From: Jeotgalibacillus salarius
Lineage (GTDB): Bacteria; Bacillota; Bacilli; Bacillales; Jeotgalibacillaceae
Assembly: GCF_004405125.1 (NCBI RefSeq)
Contig: NZ_SORX01000013.1
Coordinates: 1 to 56,505, forward strand
DNA length: 56,505 nucleotides
Reading direction: 5' to 3'
Position numbers and translations under genes: made by a program. Below, piece after piece: positions 1 through 8,486 of this stretch. The notes below the pieces were generated by a model. That model was not told the origin of the DNA. It saw only the letters and a list, made by a program, of their open reading frames with translations, and did no database searches. Positions within the stretch are counted from its first letter, which is position 1; every line of letters starts with the position of its first letter.

Positions 1-168
1 ATCCCAAGGGCATCAAGAGCAAAGAGCCAGAGACTTAAAGGCATAAAAGGCAAAAAGACATTGACCGCAGTGCATTCAGTACTGGTGTGGAGGTTCAAAA
101 GAGTCAAGCGGAGTAGATTTCCCAAACCCGGTTCCAGTCACTGTAAAACAAACAAAATTAAAAATAGT
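1..168. other. Left-edge sequence without a recognisable gene
   Basis: I see no convincing gene here. Short reading frames run in from the left edge and stop at about base 38 (frame 3) and base 42 (frame 2), so the tail of an upstream gene is possible, but nothing separates the frames. No tRNA or rRNA sequence is recognisable. The composition becomes very AT-rich after base 150, where the promoter of the next gene begins. Confidence 0.3.
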
Positions 169-215
169 TTGATATTTTATAAACATTAATATAATATGTT
201 TATTAAATAATAAAC
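169..215 (+). promoter_or_regulatory. SigA-type promoter with two inverted repeats upstream of the DUF2087 gene
   Basis: A -35 TTGATA (169-174) and a -10 TAATAT (192-197) are separated by 17 bp. The -10 lies inside the inverted repeat AAACAT-N9-ATGTTT (181-201). It is followed directly by GTTTATTA-AA-TAATAAAC (198-215), with 8-bp arms. Both repeats are placed where a repressor would act, so autoregulation by the downstream HTH protein is plausible but inferred. Confidence 0.5.
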
Positions 216-235
216 TTTTGAAGGAAGTGTTTGTT

Positions 236-973
236 TTGAGTGAATTGTTTTGGGAGGCTTCTGTTGAGGAGCTTGCGCGTGGTGTGAAGCAGGTTGAGGG
301 AGCTTATCATTGTTTGATTTGTGGTGAGCGCTTTGAAGAGGGAGAGGTTTTTCCTATTGGTGAGCGCTTTTTCGAGGCTTCTAAGGCTACCGAGTATCAT
401 GTGATAACTGATCATGAGTCGATGTTTGTTTATTTGATGAATATGGATAAGAAGTATACGGGGTTGTCGGATCATCAGAAGGAATTGTTGTCGTATTTTA
501 AGCAGGGGGTTTCTGATAAGGAGGCGGCGAAGCAGATTGGCGGCAGTCCTTCGACGATTCGGAATCACAGGTTTAAGTTTAAAGAGAAGGAAAAGCAGGC
601 GCGTGTGTTTTTAGCGCTAATGCAGTTGTTAAAAGAGGATGCCGGGCCGGAGAGTCTGGTTCAGATACATAGGGGGGCGACAATGGTGGATGAGAGATAT
701 GCAATTACGAGTGAAGAACAGGAAAAGGTGTTGAAGACATATTTTAAAGAAGACGGGTCATTAAATCAGTTTCCAAGTAAGGAAAAGAGAAAAATTATTG
801 TGCTTCAGCATTTGCTGAAACGGTTTACCGCGGGGCAACAATATACGGAAAGAGAAGTAAATGAAGTGTTGAAAAAGGCGTATGCTGATTTTGTCACGAT
901 TCGCCGTTACTTTATTGAATATGGTTTTATGGACAGAAATCAGGATGGCTCGGCTTATTGGGTAAAATCGTAA
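236..973 (+). CDS. DUF2087 domain transcriptional regulator with HTH and CxxC/H zinc-finger-like N-terminus
   Basis: A 245-residue cytoplasmic protein, probably a DNA-binding regulator. The N-terminus carries C26, C29, H55 and H60, spaced like a zinc-binding site. Residues about 77-118 resemble a LuxR-type helix-turn-helix (SDKEAAKQIGGSPSTIRNH). The C-terminal 75 residues match the DUF2087 pattern (NQFPSKEKRKIIVL, then YGFMDR near the end). The start is set at the TTG at 236 because AAGGAAG (221-227) lies at the right distance; a TTG at 218 would add six residues but has no ribosome-binding site. It stands alone behind its own promoter with palindromes at the -10. No homologue at this place in B. 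subtilis is known to me, so it looks like an accessory insertion. The regulated genes are unknown. Confidence 0.75.
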   Translation: MSELFWEASVEELARGVKQVEGAYHCLICGERFEEGEVFPIGERFFEASKATEYHVITDHESMFVYLMNMDKKYTGLSDHQKELLSYFKQGVSDKEAAKQIGGSPSTIRNHRFKFKEKEKQARVFLALMQLLKEDAGPESLVQIHRGATMVDERYAITSEEQEKVLKTYFKEDGSLNQFPSKEKRKIIVLQHLLKRFTAGQQYTEREVNEVLKKAYADFVTIRRYFIEYGFMDRNQDGSAYWVKS

Positions 974-1010
974 AAAAGGGGTATAATGAGGGTACAAGAG
1001 GTGTCTGGAG

Positions 1011-1100
1011 ATGTTTATCTATGTCATTGGTATAGTTGCCGGATTGATTGGATTCGGTTTAATCGTTGATCGAAAGAAAAGTTTCCCGGAAAAACTTTGA
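1011..1100 (+). CDS. Tiny membrane protein ORF, probably frameshifted
   Basis: A 29-residue ORF with a good ribosome-binding site (AGAGGTG, 7 bases before the ATG). It consists of one hydrophobic segment followed by basic residues (FGLIVDRKK). It closely resembles the next ORF (FGLISDRKRKKK). Removing one A from the AAAA run at 1077-1080 would continue the frame to a stop at 1138-1140 through an acidic tail (FEQYRSGGEEAPQQ), parallel to the tail of its neighbour. So this is either a decayed paralogue or a sequencing or phase-variable frameshift. Function unknown. Confidence 0.45.
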   Translation: MFIYVIGIVAGLIGFGLIVDRKKSFPEKL

Positions 1101-1200
1101 GCAATATCGTAGCGGTGGTGAGGAAGCACCTCAGCAGTAAGAAATGGATAACGATAGGAAGACGACTGGCTTTTAATTAAAAGGGCGGGGAGGTGAAGAG

Positions 1201-1371
1201 ATGTGGTGGCTCATCATTCTTTTGATTCTCGTTGCTGTTGTGGTATTCGGTTTGATTTCAGATCGGAAGCGTAAGAAAAAGGGTCTTAAGGTATATAGCG
1301 AAGTCAGGGAGCCGGAAGAAGCGCCCTCTGAACCGAAAGCAGAAGATGAAAGACGATCTACAAGACTGTGA
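1201..1371 (+). CDS. Small single-pass membrane protein, unknown function
   Basis: A 56-residue protein behind a very strong ribosome-binding site (GGGGAGGTGAAGAG directly before ATG). Residues 2-19 are hydrophobic (MWWLIILLIL...), residues 20-28 are strongly basic (SDRKRKKKG), and the tail is acidic and polar. This predicts an N-out or signal-anchor single-pass protein with a short cytoplasmic tail. It looks like a tandem duplicate of the ORF at 1011. I do not recognise a family and it has no counterpart I know of in B. subtilis next to csfB. Confidence 0.6.
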   Translation: MWWLIILLILVAVVVFGLISDRKRKKKGLKVYSEVREPEEAPSEPKAEDERRSTRL

Positions 1372-1425
1372 AAAGTTTGTTGAGCAGTTTCCTTCACGTT
1401 TTCTTTTAAAAAGAATAGGATAGAA

Positions 1426-1456
1426 AGATTACTTTTTATCCGCAGTGTCCATACTG
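1426..1456 (+). promoter_or_regulatory. Forespore-type (SigF/SigG) promoter of csfB
   Basis: AGATTA (1426-1431) and CATACTG (1450-1456) are separated by 18 bp and sit 35 bases before the csfB start. They resemble the forespore consensus TGAATA-N17/18-CATACTA (4/6 and 6/7). csfB is a SigF-dependent gene in B. subtilis, which supports the call. The -35 match is weak. Confidence 0.4.
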
Positions 1457-1490
1457 GTTGTATGACATGCTGCGAAGTGGAGGAAATGAC

Positions 1491-1640
1491 ATGAGACATT
1501 GCCGTGCTTGTGGTAGACGATACAACCGGGCGATCCGCCTGTCTTCAAAATTTATTTGCGTTTGGTGTGAACAGTCGTTAATTCAATTGAAGCCAGAGGA
1601 TCAGGGGTATGATAAGTGGATTCATCTTTTAAAAGAATAA
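1491..1640 (+). CDS. csfB: Anti-sigma factor Gin (CsfB)
   Basis: A 49-residue zinc-binding anti-sigma factor. In B. subtilis Gin binds SigG (and SigE) to stop premature or misplaced late sporulation transcription. The diagnostic features are two Cys pairs, C4/C7 and C23/C26, around NRAIRLSSKFICVWCE, which is very close to B. subtilis Gin (NRGIHLYTKFICLDCE). The ATG at 1491 is preceded by AGTGGAGG at correct spacing; a TTG 33 bases upstream in frame lacks one. The position before yaaO and tmk matches the B. subtilis order. A rho-independent terminator follows directly, so it is monocistronic. Confidence 0.9.
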   Translation: MRHCRACGRRYNRAIRLSSKFICVWCEQSLIQLKPEDQGYDKWIHLLKE

Positions 1641-1648
1641 GTGACGGA

Positions 1649-1673
1649 AGCCTGCTGAGATGCGGGCTTTTTT
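1649..1673 (+). terminator. Rho-independent terminator of csfB
   Basis: AGCCTGC and GCGGGCT form a 7-bp stem with one G-U pair and a short loop, followed by a run of seven T. Confidence 0.8.
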
Positions 1674-1685
1674 GTATTGGTTCAG

Positions 1686-1772
1686 TTAAAGTTGGCTGTT
1701 GATTTCCTATTCAGACGGATGCTTTCCGGATCCGGGTGCAGAAGTCTCCGCCTTACGCTTCAATCACCAGCT
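1686..1772 (-). repeat. Decayed copy of the GAGACCCCGC dispersed repeat
   Basis: This 87-bp segment lacks the repeat core but keeps both ends. Its left part (GGATGCTTTCC) matches the reverse complement of the 15.3-kb copy, and its right part (about 35 bases up to CACCAGCT) matches the end of the copy at 7.1 kb. It is most similar to the element at 26152-26222, where the terminal 35 bases agree at 31 positions and the first 20 at 19. An internal deletion probably created this short subfamily. Confidence 0.6.
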
Positions 1773-1838
1773 AAAAGCACGTGTCCTTTAAATGAATCAT
1801 GATACAATAGAGAAATGATTTTACTAAAGGAGAACGTT

Positions 1839-3245
1839 ATGAATCAGAAAGCCAGACCGCTTGTTGAGGCTCTTCAATCACATATGAATCAGAAGCCGGT
1901 TTCTTTTCATGTGCCGGGTCATAAGAATGGTGCCATTGGTGAGATTGCTGCCCATTTCAGTGCATGGGATCAAACGGAGATTTCAGGACTTGATGATCTG
2001 CATGCACCAGAGGGAGCAATTGCTGAAGCTCAGGCTCTTTTAGCGGACCATGCAGGCGTTTTTAAAAGTTTTTTTCTTGTGAACGGATCCACAACAGGAA
2101 ATCTTGCGATGGTGATGGCGCTATGTGAGCCGGGCAGTCATTTATTAGTGGCAGGGAATGCACATAAGTCTGTGATCCATGCATGCCGTTTAGCGCGCGT
2201 TAAACCGGTTTTTATGATGCCGGAAGTACATCCGCATTCAATGACGCCGGCAGGTATTTCACCTGATTTACTTGAAAAAGCAGCAGGGGAGTTTCCTGAT
2301 GCCGGGGCAGTGCTGCTGACGTATCCGTCTTATTATGGGCATACTGGTCAAATGGAAGATGTGGTTTTGAAGGCCAAAAAATTGGGGCTTACGGTGCTTG
2401 CTGACGAAGCGCATGGTGCTCACTTCTCGCTTCCGGGATTTCCAGAATCATCTTTGCAAATGGGGGCGGATGTAGTCGTTCAGTCGGCTCACAAGACACT
2501 CCCGGCGCTTACGATGGGGTCTTACTTACATATAGCGCATAACCAGGTGAACCATCAGAGAATTGAACAATTGCTTGGCATGCTGCAATCAAGCAGCCCT
2601 TCTTATCCAATTATGGCATCGCTGGATGACGCGAGGCGTTATGCCGCCACTTACTCGAGTGAGGATGCCGCTTTCTTTATGACTAAAAGAAATGATTTGA
2701 TCAAAAGGCTGCAGCGAATCACACGTGTGACTGTCATAGAGCCGGAAGATCCGTTGAAGTTGATCATCAGAATGGATGGGCTGAACGGGTTTGAATTGCA
2801 GTCTGCGTGTGAGGAAAAAGGTATTTTCGCAGAGCTTGCAGATCCGCTTCAGGTATTGTGGATGCTTCCGCTTTTAAAAGAAGACAGTGAAGTAGCGTGG
2901 GATGGCGTGATTGCGGTGTTGAGTGACATTGCGAATGAAGCTGAATGGACTGAACGAAGCGTGATCTCCCCGTTATTCACAGATGAAATCACGACATTGT
3001 CTTTATATGATACAGATCAGCTGCCATCTTCACTGGTAGCAATTGAACAGGCGGCAGGGAAAATAGCCGCTGAAACGATTATTCCGTATCCCCCGGGGAT
3101 TCCATATATTATTGCTGGAGAAAGAATGACGAAAGAAAAACTGAAAAGACTGTCTGAACTTGCCGGGACGAGTATGCGATTTCAGGGCGGTACGCATTTA
3201 ATAGAAGGAAAAATCAAGGTTGTGCAGGAGGAAGCAAATGAGTAA
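1839..3245 (+). CDS. yaaO: Orn/Lys/Arg decarboxylase family protein YaaO
   Basis: A 468-residue PLP enzyme of the fold-type I basic amino acid decarboxylases, short Bacillus form. It probably decarboxylates arginine, lysine or ornithine to a polyamine precursor; the substrate cannot be told from sequence. Visible motifs are VPGHKNG near residue 30, the substrate pocket [18 protein letters not shown] and the Schiff-base site [10 protein letters not shown] with K219. The C-terminal domain carries the family motif PYPPGIP. The start is the ATG at 1839, preceded by AAAGGAG, rather than an upstream ATG at 1815. It overlaps tmk by 8 bases, so the two are translationally linked, as in B. subtilis. 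Confidence 0.88.
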   Translation: MNQKARPLVEALQSHMNQKPVSFHVPGHKNGAIGEIAAHFSAWDQTEISGLDDLHAPEGAIAEAQALLADHAGVFKSFFLVNGSTTGNLAMVMALCEPGSHLLVAGNAHKSVIHACRLARVKPVFMMPEVHPHSMTPAGISPDLLEKAAGEFPDAGAVLLTYPSYYGHTGQMEDVVLKAKKLGLTVLADEAHGAHFSLPGFPESSLQMGADVVVQSAHKTLPALTMGSYLHIAHNQVNHQRIEQLLGMLQSSSPSYPIMASLDDARRYAATYSSEDAAFFMTKRNDLIKRLQRITRVTVIEPEDPLKLIIRMDGLNGFELQSACEEKGIFAELADPLQVLWMLPLLKEDSEVAWDGVIAVLSDIANEAEWTERSVISPLFTDEITTLSLYDTDQLPSSLVAIEQAAGKIAAETIIPYPPGIPYIIAGERMTKEKLKRLSELAGTSMRFQGGTHLIEGKIKVVQEEANE

Positions 3246-3870
3246 AGGGTTATTTATTACATTAGAAGGACCTGAAGGAGCAGGAAAAACGACTGCTGCT
3301 GTTGAAATTAAAAGAGAGCTGGAAACGCTTGGCTTTGATGTGATGATGACGCGTGAGCCTGGCGGGATTAAGATTGCTGAGAAGATCAGGGAAGTGATTT
3401 TGGATCCAACGCATACAGAAATGGACAGCCGGACGGAAGCGCTTCTTTATGCAGCAGCCCGCAGACAGCATTTGGCTGAGAAGGTGGAGCCTGCACTTAA
3501 AGAAGGCAGGGTTGTGCTGTGTGACCGCTTTATCGACAGCTCTCTTGCTTATCAGGGTCATGCAAGAGGTCTTGGGATTGATGAAGTGTGGAGTATTAAC
3601 CAATTCGCCATCGGGTCCATGATGCCTGACTGTACGCTTTATTTTGACATTACTCCGTTAGAAGGGCTGAAGCGGATTGAGCAAAATCTGGGACGTGAAG
3701 TGAATCGCCTTGATCTTGAGGGAATGGCTTTTCATGACAAGGTATATGAAGGCTACCAGATCCTGCAGGAGCGTTTTCCAGAAAGAATGCAACGGATTGA
3801 TGCTTCTCAGTCATTAGAGAAAGTAACAGCCGATTCGATTAAAGTACTTTCAGCGGTGTTAAGAAAATGA
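3238..3870 (+). CDS. tmk: Thymidylate kinase
   Basis: A 210-residue enzyme that phosphorylates dTMP to dTDP with ATP, the step joining de novo and salvage dTTP synthesis. The P-loop GPEGAGKT is at residues 11-18, the DR motif ([13 protein letters not shown]) at D96/R97, and a LID region [11 protein letters not shown] near residue 150. The ATG at 3238 sits inside the end of yaaO behind CAGGAGGAAG; a longer frame from 3220 has no reason to be used. It leads the tmk-darA-yaaR-holB cluster, which groups DNA precursor supply with the clamp loader. Confidence 0.96.
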   Translation: MSKGLFITLEGPEGAGKTTAAVEIKRELETLGFDVMMTREPGGIKIAEKIREVILDPTHTEMDSRTEALLYAAARRQHLAEKVEPALKEGRVVLCDRFIDSSLAYQGHARGLGIDEVWSINQFAIGSMMPDCTLYFDITPLEGLKRIEQNLGREVNRLDLEGMAFHDKVYEGYQILQERFPERMQRIDASQSLEKVTADSIKVLSAVLRK

Positions 3871-3886
3871 AGATTTCCGGAATGCT

Positions 3887-3916
3887 TTCGTAATATTTTC
3901 GTATTATTGTTATAAT
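3887..3916 (+). promoter_or_regulatory. Possible promoter of the darA-holB group
   Basis: A perfect TATAAT (3911-3916) lies 41 bases before the darA start. The best -35 (TTCGTA, 3887-3892, 18-bp spacing) is weak. Confidence 0.35.
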
Positions 3917-3918
3917 AA

Positions 3919-4287
<369 letters not shown>

Positions 4288-4304
4288 AGTAGCGGAGTGG
4301 GAAT

Positions 4305-4745
4305 ATGAAAATTAACCGCGATTTACGGGTAGGCGTTAACCAGCCCGGGAACAGTCCCCAGAATCTCTCAGCTTCTCAGCTGAAATTCGGAGAACTTGTT
4401 GAAAAACAGGATCAGAAGCTTCAGTCTGAACAGCTGACGAGGTTAATGGGTGAAGTGACGGCAGCAGGTGACAGACTGGCGAGGTCACGTAATTTTAAGG
4501 ATCTGGCAACTTTCAAAACGCTGGTAAAACGTTTTGTTAAGGAAACAGTTGAATACGGAATGAATCTAAAGCAGTCTCACTCCTGGAATGAATTTGGTGA
4601 GGGACGTAAGCTTCGTCTCGTTGAAACAATTGATGAGAAGCTTACTGAACTGACTGAAAGTGTTCTGCAGGGGGAAAAAGAATCGGTTGATGTGCTGGAT
4701 CAAATCGGTGAAATCAAAGGACTGCTGATTAATATATACACGTAG
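4305..4745 (+). CDS. yaaR: YaaR family protein (DUF327)
   Basis: A 146-residue cytoplasmic, mostly helical protein of DUF327, the same length as B. subtilis YaaR. Recognisable pieces are RLMGEVTAAGDRLARSRNF, FKTLVKRFVKETVEYGMNL and the C-terminal helix ending in LLINIYT. The function of the family is unknown; its conserved place between darA and holB in Bacillales suggests a link to c-di-AMP or replication, but that is inference. Intergenic spacing is 17 bases to darA and 14 to holB. Confidence 0.9.
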   Translation: MKINRDLRVGVNQPGNSPQNLSASQLKFGELVEKQDQKLQSEQLTRLMGEVTAAGDRLARSRNFKDLATFKTLVKRFVKETVEYGMNLKQSHSWNEFGEGRKLRLVETIDEKLTELTESVLQGEKESVDVLDQIGEIKGLLINIYT

Positions 4746-4759
4746 AAAAGGGAGATTGT

Positions 4760-5764
4760 ATGGCCGAAACGCACCAGGACCTGGCATCACAGCAGCCGGT
4801 CGCGATGAAAATGCTGCAACAGAGCCTGCAGAAAAACCGCGTGGCACATGCCTATCTGTTTGAAGGTGGACGCGGCACAGGTAAAAAAAATATGGCACTG
4901 TTTCTTGCTAAAGGACTTTTCTGCAGACAGCCGGACGAGGGCGTGCCGTGCATGACCTGTGAACAGTGCAGCCGGATCGATCAGGGGAATCACCCTGATG
5001 TTCATATGATTGAGCCTGACGGACAGTCCATTAAAAAAGAACAGGTTAAATTGCTGCAGGAAGAGTTCAGTAAGACAGGTATGGAATCAAAGAGAAAAGC
5101 TTATATTGTGAATGGTGCTGACAAAATGACTGTTCAGGCCGCGAACTCTTTATTGAAATTTCTCGAAGAGCCGCATCCGTCTACAACTGCGATTTTGTTG
5201 ACTGAGCAGATTCATCAGATGCTCCCGACTATACTTTCCAGGTGTCAGCACGTATCTTTCCGCCCGTTGACACCTGTTTTATTTAAACAAAAGCTGATCG
5301 CAGAAGAAGTTCACCCGACAATGGCATCACTTGTATCGAAAATAACTAACCAGGTTGATGAAGCAATTGAGCTGAGTGAAGATGAGTGGTTTGTACAAGC
5401 CAGAAAAATCATGTTAAAATTGTACGAAGTGCTAAAGGATGATCCCTTTGAAGCCATGATCAGGGTTCAAAGCGACTATCTTCCGCATTTTAAAGAGAAA
5501 TCACAAATTGACCAATCGCTCGATTTGTTTCTTCTTATATATAAAGATCTCCTATATATCCAAACGGACAAGCTCGATCACCTGTCGTACCCGGACTGGC
5601 TGGAAACGTTTCGTACAGATGCACTCCAGACGTCAGCGAATCAGCTTACTCATCAGCTGACAGTTATACTGGAAGCGAAAACACAGCTACAGAGAAATAT
5701 GAATACACAGTTGTTAATGGAACAGCTGATGCTTAAATTGCAGGGGGGATCTGCACTTGTATGA
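4760..5764 (+). CDS. holB: DNA polymerase III delta-prime subunit
   Basis: A 334-residue stationary subunit of the clamp loader. The AAA+ nucleotide motif is GGRGTGKK at residues 36-43, the zinc module is C55, C64, C67 and C70, and the SRC motif is present in LPTILSRCQ. The degenerate P-loop is typical for delta-prime, which does not hydrolyse ATP. The last 8 bases overlap ricT. It lies between yaaR and ricT as in B. subtilis. Confidence 0.95.
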   Translation: MAETHQDLASQQPVAMKMLQQSLQKNRVAHAYLFEGGRGTGKKNMALFLAKGLFCRQPDEGVPCMTCEQCSRIDQGNHPDVHMIEPDGQSIKKEQVKLLQEEFSKTGMESKRKAYIVNGADKMTVQAANSLLKFLEEPHPSTTAILLTEQIHQMLPTILSRCQHVSFRPLTPVLFKQKLIAEEVHPTMASLVSKITNQVDEAIELSEDEWFVQARKIMLKLYEVLKDDPFEAMIRVQSDYLPHFKEKSQIDQSLDLFLLIYKDLLYIQTDKLDHLSYPDWLETFRTDALQTSANQLTHQLTVILEAKTQLQRNMNTQLLMEQLMLKLQGGSALV

Positions 5765-6584
5765 AGTTGTAGGCGTCCGTTTTAATAAAGCGGGCAAAAT
5801 ATATTATTTCGACCCGAACCAGCTTCCACTTAACATAGATGAATACGTCATTGTGGAGACGGTACGCGGTGTGGAATATGGTAAAGTTGTCACTGAAGTC
5901 AAGAAAGTGGACAAGAATGACGTTGTGCTTCCACTGAAAAAAATTGTCCGCATTGCTGAACAGAAGGATCGCCTTTCCGTTCAGGAAAACAAGGAAGAGG
6001 CAGCCCATGCTTATGAAGTATGTGCAGACAAAATCAGTGAGCATGACCTTGATATGAAGCTTGTTGACGTTGAATATACATTTGACCGCAATAAAGTTAT
6101 TTTTTATTTTACAGCAGACGGACGGGTTGATTTCAGAAATCTTGTGAAAGACCTGGCTTCTGTTTTCAGAACAAGGATTGAACTGAGACAGATCGGTGTT
6201 CGTGATGAAGCGAAAATGCTTGGCGGTATTGGTCCTTGCGGGCGTATGCTTTGCTGCTCGACTTTTCTTGGCGATTTCGAACCGGTTTCAATCAAGATGG
6301 CGAAGGATCAGAACCTATCCTTGAACCCGGCGAAAATTTCAGGCTTGTGCGGACGTTTGATGTGCTGCCTGAAATATGAAAACGACGAGTATGAAGCAGC
6401 AAAAGAAGAAATGCCGGACCTTGGATCCTTTGTGGTCACTCCAGAAGGTAAAGGTAAAGTGGTCGGGCTGAATATGCTTGAGCGCGTGCTTAAGATTGAG
6501 ATAAAGGAGCAGGACCGTACGCTTGAGTATACGCTTGAAGAAATTATGAATAAAGATATTGCGTCAATTCAAGCCACAGAGTAA
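5757..6584 (+). CDS. ricT: RicT (YaaT), PSP1-domain subunit of the Y-complex
   Basis: A 275-residue PSP1 protein. With RicA and RicF it forms an Fe-S complex that controls RNase Y mRNA processing and affects Spo0A phosphorylation, competence and biofilm formation in B. subtilis. Cysteines visible for cluster binding are C161, C166/C167, C198 and C203/C204 (PCGRMLCC and LCGRLMCC). Middle and C-terminal parts are almost identical to B. subtilis YaaT. The start is a TTG at 5757 behind a GGGGGGAT site inside the end of holB, so it is translationally coupled to it. Confidence 0.96.
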   Translation: MYEVVGVRFNKAGKIYYFDPNQLPLNIDEYVIVETVRGVEYGKVVTEVKKVDKNDVVLPLKKIVRIAEQKDRLSVQENKEEAAHAYEVCADKISEHDLDMKLVDVEYTFDRNKVIFYFTADGRVDFRNLVKDLASVFRTRIELRQIGVRDEAKMLGGIGPCGRMLCCSTFLGDFEPVSIKMAKDQNLSLNPAKISGLCGRLMCCLKYENDEYEAAKEEMPDLGSFVVTPEGKGKVVGLNMLERVLKIEIKEQDRTLEYTLEEIMNKDIASIQATE

Positions 6585-6597
6585 CGGGGTGGAGTTC

Positions 6598-6957
6598 GTG
6601 GATAAGAAGGAGTTCTTTGATTCAGTATCCAATATGGAGCAGCAGATTGGTCAGTTATACCAGCAGCTTGGCGAACTGAAGCATCATCTTGCTGACATGA
6701 TGGAGGAGAATCATACACTGCAGATTGAAAATGAACATTTGCGCAGAAGACTTGAGCAGCTCGGGAGTGAGACAGAAGCTCCTGCAGGCAAGGCTGATGC
6801 CGGTAAAGCTGCCGGTCCAAGCACAGATGTTGGTGAAGGTTATGATAACCTTGCCCGTCTTTACCATGAAGGCTTCCACATTTGTAACATTCACTTTGGA
6901 AGCCCGCGCAAAGATGAAGACTGCCTTTTCTGTCTTTCATTTTTAACGAAAAAATAA
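6598..6957 (+). CDS. yabA: Replication initiation control protein YabA
   Basis: A 119-residue regulator that binds DnaA and DnaN and limits chromosome initiation. The N-terminal half is a long coiled coil that forms the tetramer stalk (residues about 8-60), and the C-terminal zinc module is H94, C96, C109 and C112 (HICNIHF...DCLFC). The GTG at 6598 gives the same length and the same MDKKE start as B. subtilis; an upstream in-frame ATG at 6559 would extend into ricT. The linker at residues 60-78 is Ala/Lys-rich and variable, as usual. Confidence 0.96.
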   Translation: MDKKEFFDSVSNMEQQIGQLYQQLGELKHHLADMMEENHTLQIENEHLRRRLEQLGSETEAPAGKADAGKAAGPSTDVGEGYDNLARLYHEGFHICNIHFGSPRKDEDCLFCLSFLTKK

Positions 6958-7027
6958 AGGCTGGCATTACGCCGCCTGTTTTTCCTGCATGGGAAAAACA
7001 GGCGGACGTCCTGCCGGGCTTTTTTTG
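6954..7027 (+). terminator. Two-tier terminator of the yabA transcript
   Basis: An inner perfect hairpin with 14-bp arms (6972-7005, CCGCCTGTTTTTCC and its complement) is enclosed by an imperfect outer stem pairing bases near 6956-6966 with TGCCGGGCTTT, followed by a run of seven T. The unusual nesting is visible directly. Confidence 0.75.
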
Positions 7028-7074
7028 TGTAGGCTGGATTGTTCATTTTAAATATAGTTTGAATTTTGTATATT

Positions 7075-7203
7075 GGCGTCCGATCTCCGTTGCAGGCGGA
7101 CGCGCACGGACGGCGGTGAGCCTCCTCAGGCTTCGCCTTGCGGGGTCTCACCTGTCCGTCTTCTCATGCTGGAGTCGCCGCCTTCCACTGCGATCAACGC
7201 TGT
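7075..7203 (-). repeat. Dispersed repeat, GAGACCCCGC family, copy 1
   Basis: Read on the reverse strand this about 125-bp element contains GTGAGACCCCGC, then AGGCGAAGCCTGAGGAGGCTC, the same ordered blocks as the copies at 7.3 and 15.3 kb. It begins with GGCGACTCCAGCATGAGAA, which is shared with the 15.3-kb copy. Internal complementarity (GCCTTGC / GCGAAGCCTG, CGGAC / GTCCG) predicts a folded RNA or DNA. The short ORFs over it are not genes. Confidence 0.7.
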
Positions 7204-7321
7204 ACATAAATACTAAAGTAATTTATGACGCTGATTGTATACAATAGAAATAAAAAATTTTAGACTAATCATATATATATTTGAGAAAATTGATGTTAAA
7301 ACAAATGTTATTATACATAAA

Positions 7322-7462
7322 CACCAGCTGTCCCCTGGAGTACAGGACGGAGACTCCTGCACCAGTAAGGACAGACGAGACCCCGCTGTCACGAAGTGGC
7401 GAGGAGGCTCGTCCGGACGGGTGCGGAAAGCACAGTCCTGTACGGAAGGGGGCAGCGGTTTT
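7322..7462 (+). repeat. Dispersed repeat, GAGACCCCGC family, copy 2
   Basis: It carries GACTCCTGCACCAGT, then ACGAGACCCCGC, GAAGTGGCGAGGAGGCTCG, GCGGAAAGCA and a GGGGGCAGCGG end, in the same order as the other copies. It is inverted relative to copy 1, 120 bp away, so the pair could form a large stem. It lies immediately upstream of the yabB ribosome-binding site and would be in the mRNA leader if transcription starts before it. Confidence 0.7.
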
Positions 7463-7494
7463 TAACATCGAACAATAGAAAAGAGGATCGAAAC

Positions 7495-8238
7495 ATGCAA
7501 TTAATTGGTGATGAGCGGCTGGACTATCTGCTGGCTGAAGATTTAAGAATTATCCAAAGTCCATCTGTTTTTTCCTTTTCGCTGGATGCTGTGCTGCTCG
7601 CGCGCTTTGTGCAGGTGCCGATCAGAAAAGGGAGTCTGATTGACCTTTGTTCAGGAAATGGTGTAATTCCGCTCATTTTAAGTAAGAGAACAAAAGGGTC
7701 AATCACAGGGGTGGAAATCCAGGAGCGCCTTGCAGATATGGCGAACAGAAGCATTGACCACAATGACCTGAATGCCCAACTGAAGATGATCTGCGAAGAT
7801 TTGAATACAGTGTCACCGCAGCTTGGATATGCAAGACACGACGTAGTGACATGTAATCCGCCTTATTTTACAACACCGGGAAAAGACGAACTGAATGAAA
7901 ATGAACATTTAACAATTGCGCGTCACGAGATTATGTGTACGCTTGAAGATACAATCAGCGTCAGCAGCGGTCTTCTGAAGCAGGGAGGAAAAGCTGCGTT
8001 TGTTCACCGGCCCGGCAGACTTCTTGATCTGATTACATTAATGAGGCAGTACCGTCTTGAACCGAAAAGAATTCAGTTCGTTTATCCAAAAGAGGGTAAG
8101 GAAGCCAATACAATTTTAGTAGAGGCGGCGAAAGACGGCAAACCTGATGTGAAAATCCTGCCGCCGCTCATCGTTTATAAGGATAATAATGAATACACAG
8201 ATGAAATGAAGGAGATTTTATATGGAAGCAGAGGCTAA
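7495..8238 (+). CDS. yabB: tRNA1(Val) (adenine-N6) methyltransferase family protein YabB
   Basis: A 247-residue SAM-dependent methyltransferase related to TrmN6, which makes m6A37 in tRNA1-Val in E. coli; the Bacillus substrate is inferred from this. The SAM motif I is [15 protein letters not shown] near residue 50 and the adenine-N6 motif is NPPYF at residues 121-125. The ATG at 7495 follows AGAGGATCG; the open frame extends 33 codons upstream into a dispersed repeat and that extension is not credible. The gene overlaps yazA by 17 bases. Confidence 0.88.
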   Translation: MQLIGDERLDYLLAEDLRIIQSPSVFSFSLDAVLLARFVQVPIRKGSLIDLCSGNGVIPLILSKRTKGSITGVEIQERLADMANRSIDHNDLNAQLKMICEDLNTVSPQLGYARHDVVTCNPPYFTTPGKDELNENEHLTIARHEIMCTLEDTISVSSGLLKQGGKAAFVHRPGRLLDLITLMRQYRLEPKRIQFVYPKEGKEANTILVEAAKDGKPDVKILPPLIVYKDNNEYTDEMKEILYGSRG

Positions 8239-8485
8239 CCATTTCTTCTATGTGCTTTTGTGCAAAGATGGTTCTTACTATGGCGGCTACACGATTAATC
8301 TGGAGCGCCGGCTGTCTCAGCATAACGAAGGCACAGCATCTAAATATACAAGAACCAGACGTCCTGTTGAAATGATTCATCACGAATCATTTTTATCTAA
8401 ACGGGAAGCAATGCAGGCGGAATACTGGTTTAAAAAGAAATCAAGGCCGCAAAAGGATTTATATTTAAATGAAAGAGGTGACTAA
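8222..8485 (+). CDS. yazA: GIY-YIG domain protein YazA
   Basis: An 87-residue protein that is a single GIY-YIG nuclease domain. The motif appears as [16 protein letters not shown] (the first triplet is YVL and the second YGG), followed by the R of [10 protein letters not shown] and the catalytic-type E of the conserved helix ([10 protein letters not shown]). Proteins of this UPF0213 family are widespread, and their physiological role is unknown. The start overlaps yabB and the end overlaps the 5-prime region of rsmI, so all three are one translational unit. Confidence 0.9.
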   Translation: MEAEANHFFYVLLCKDGSYYGGYTINLERRLSQHNEGTASKYTRTRRPVEMIHHESFLSKREAMQAEYWFKKKSRPQKDLYLNERGD

Positions 8486-8486
8486 T

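Noticed and set aside
3-38. C-terminal end of an upstream CDS
   Set aside because: Two frames give equally short plausible tails before a stop, and there is no way to choose or confirm either.
7396-7494. N-terminal extension of yabB
   Set aside because: The extra 33 codons lie in a dispersed repeat and lack similarity to the family; the ATG at 7495 has its own ribosome-binding site.
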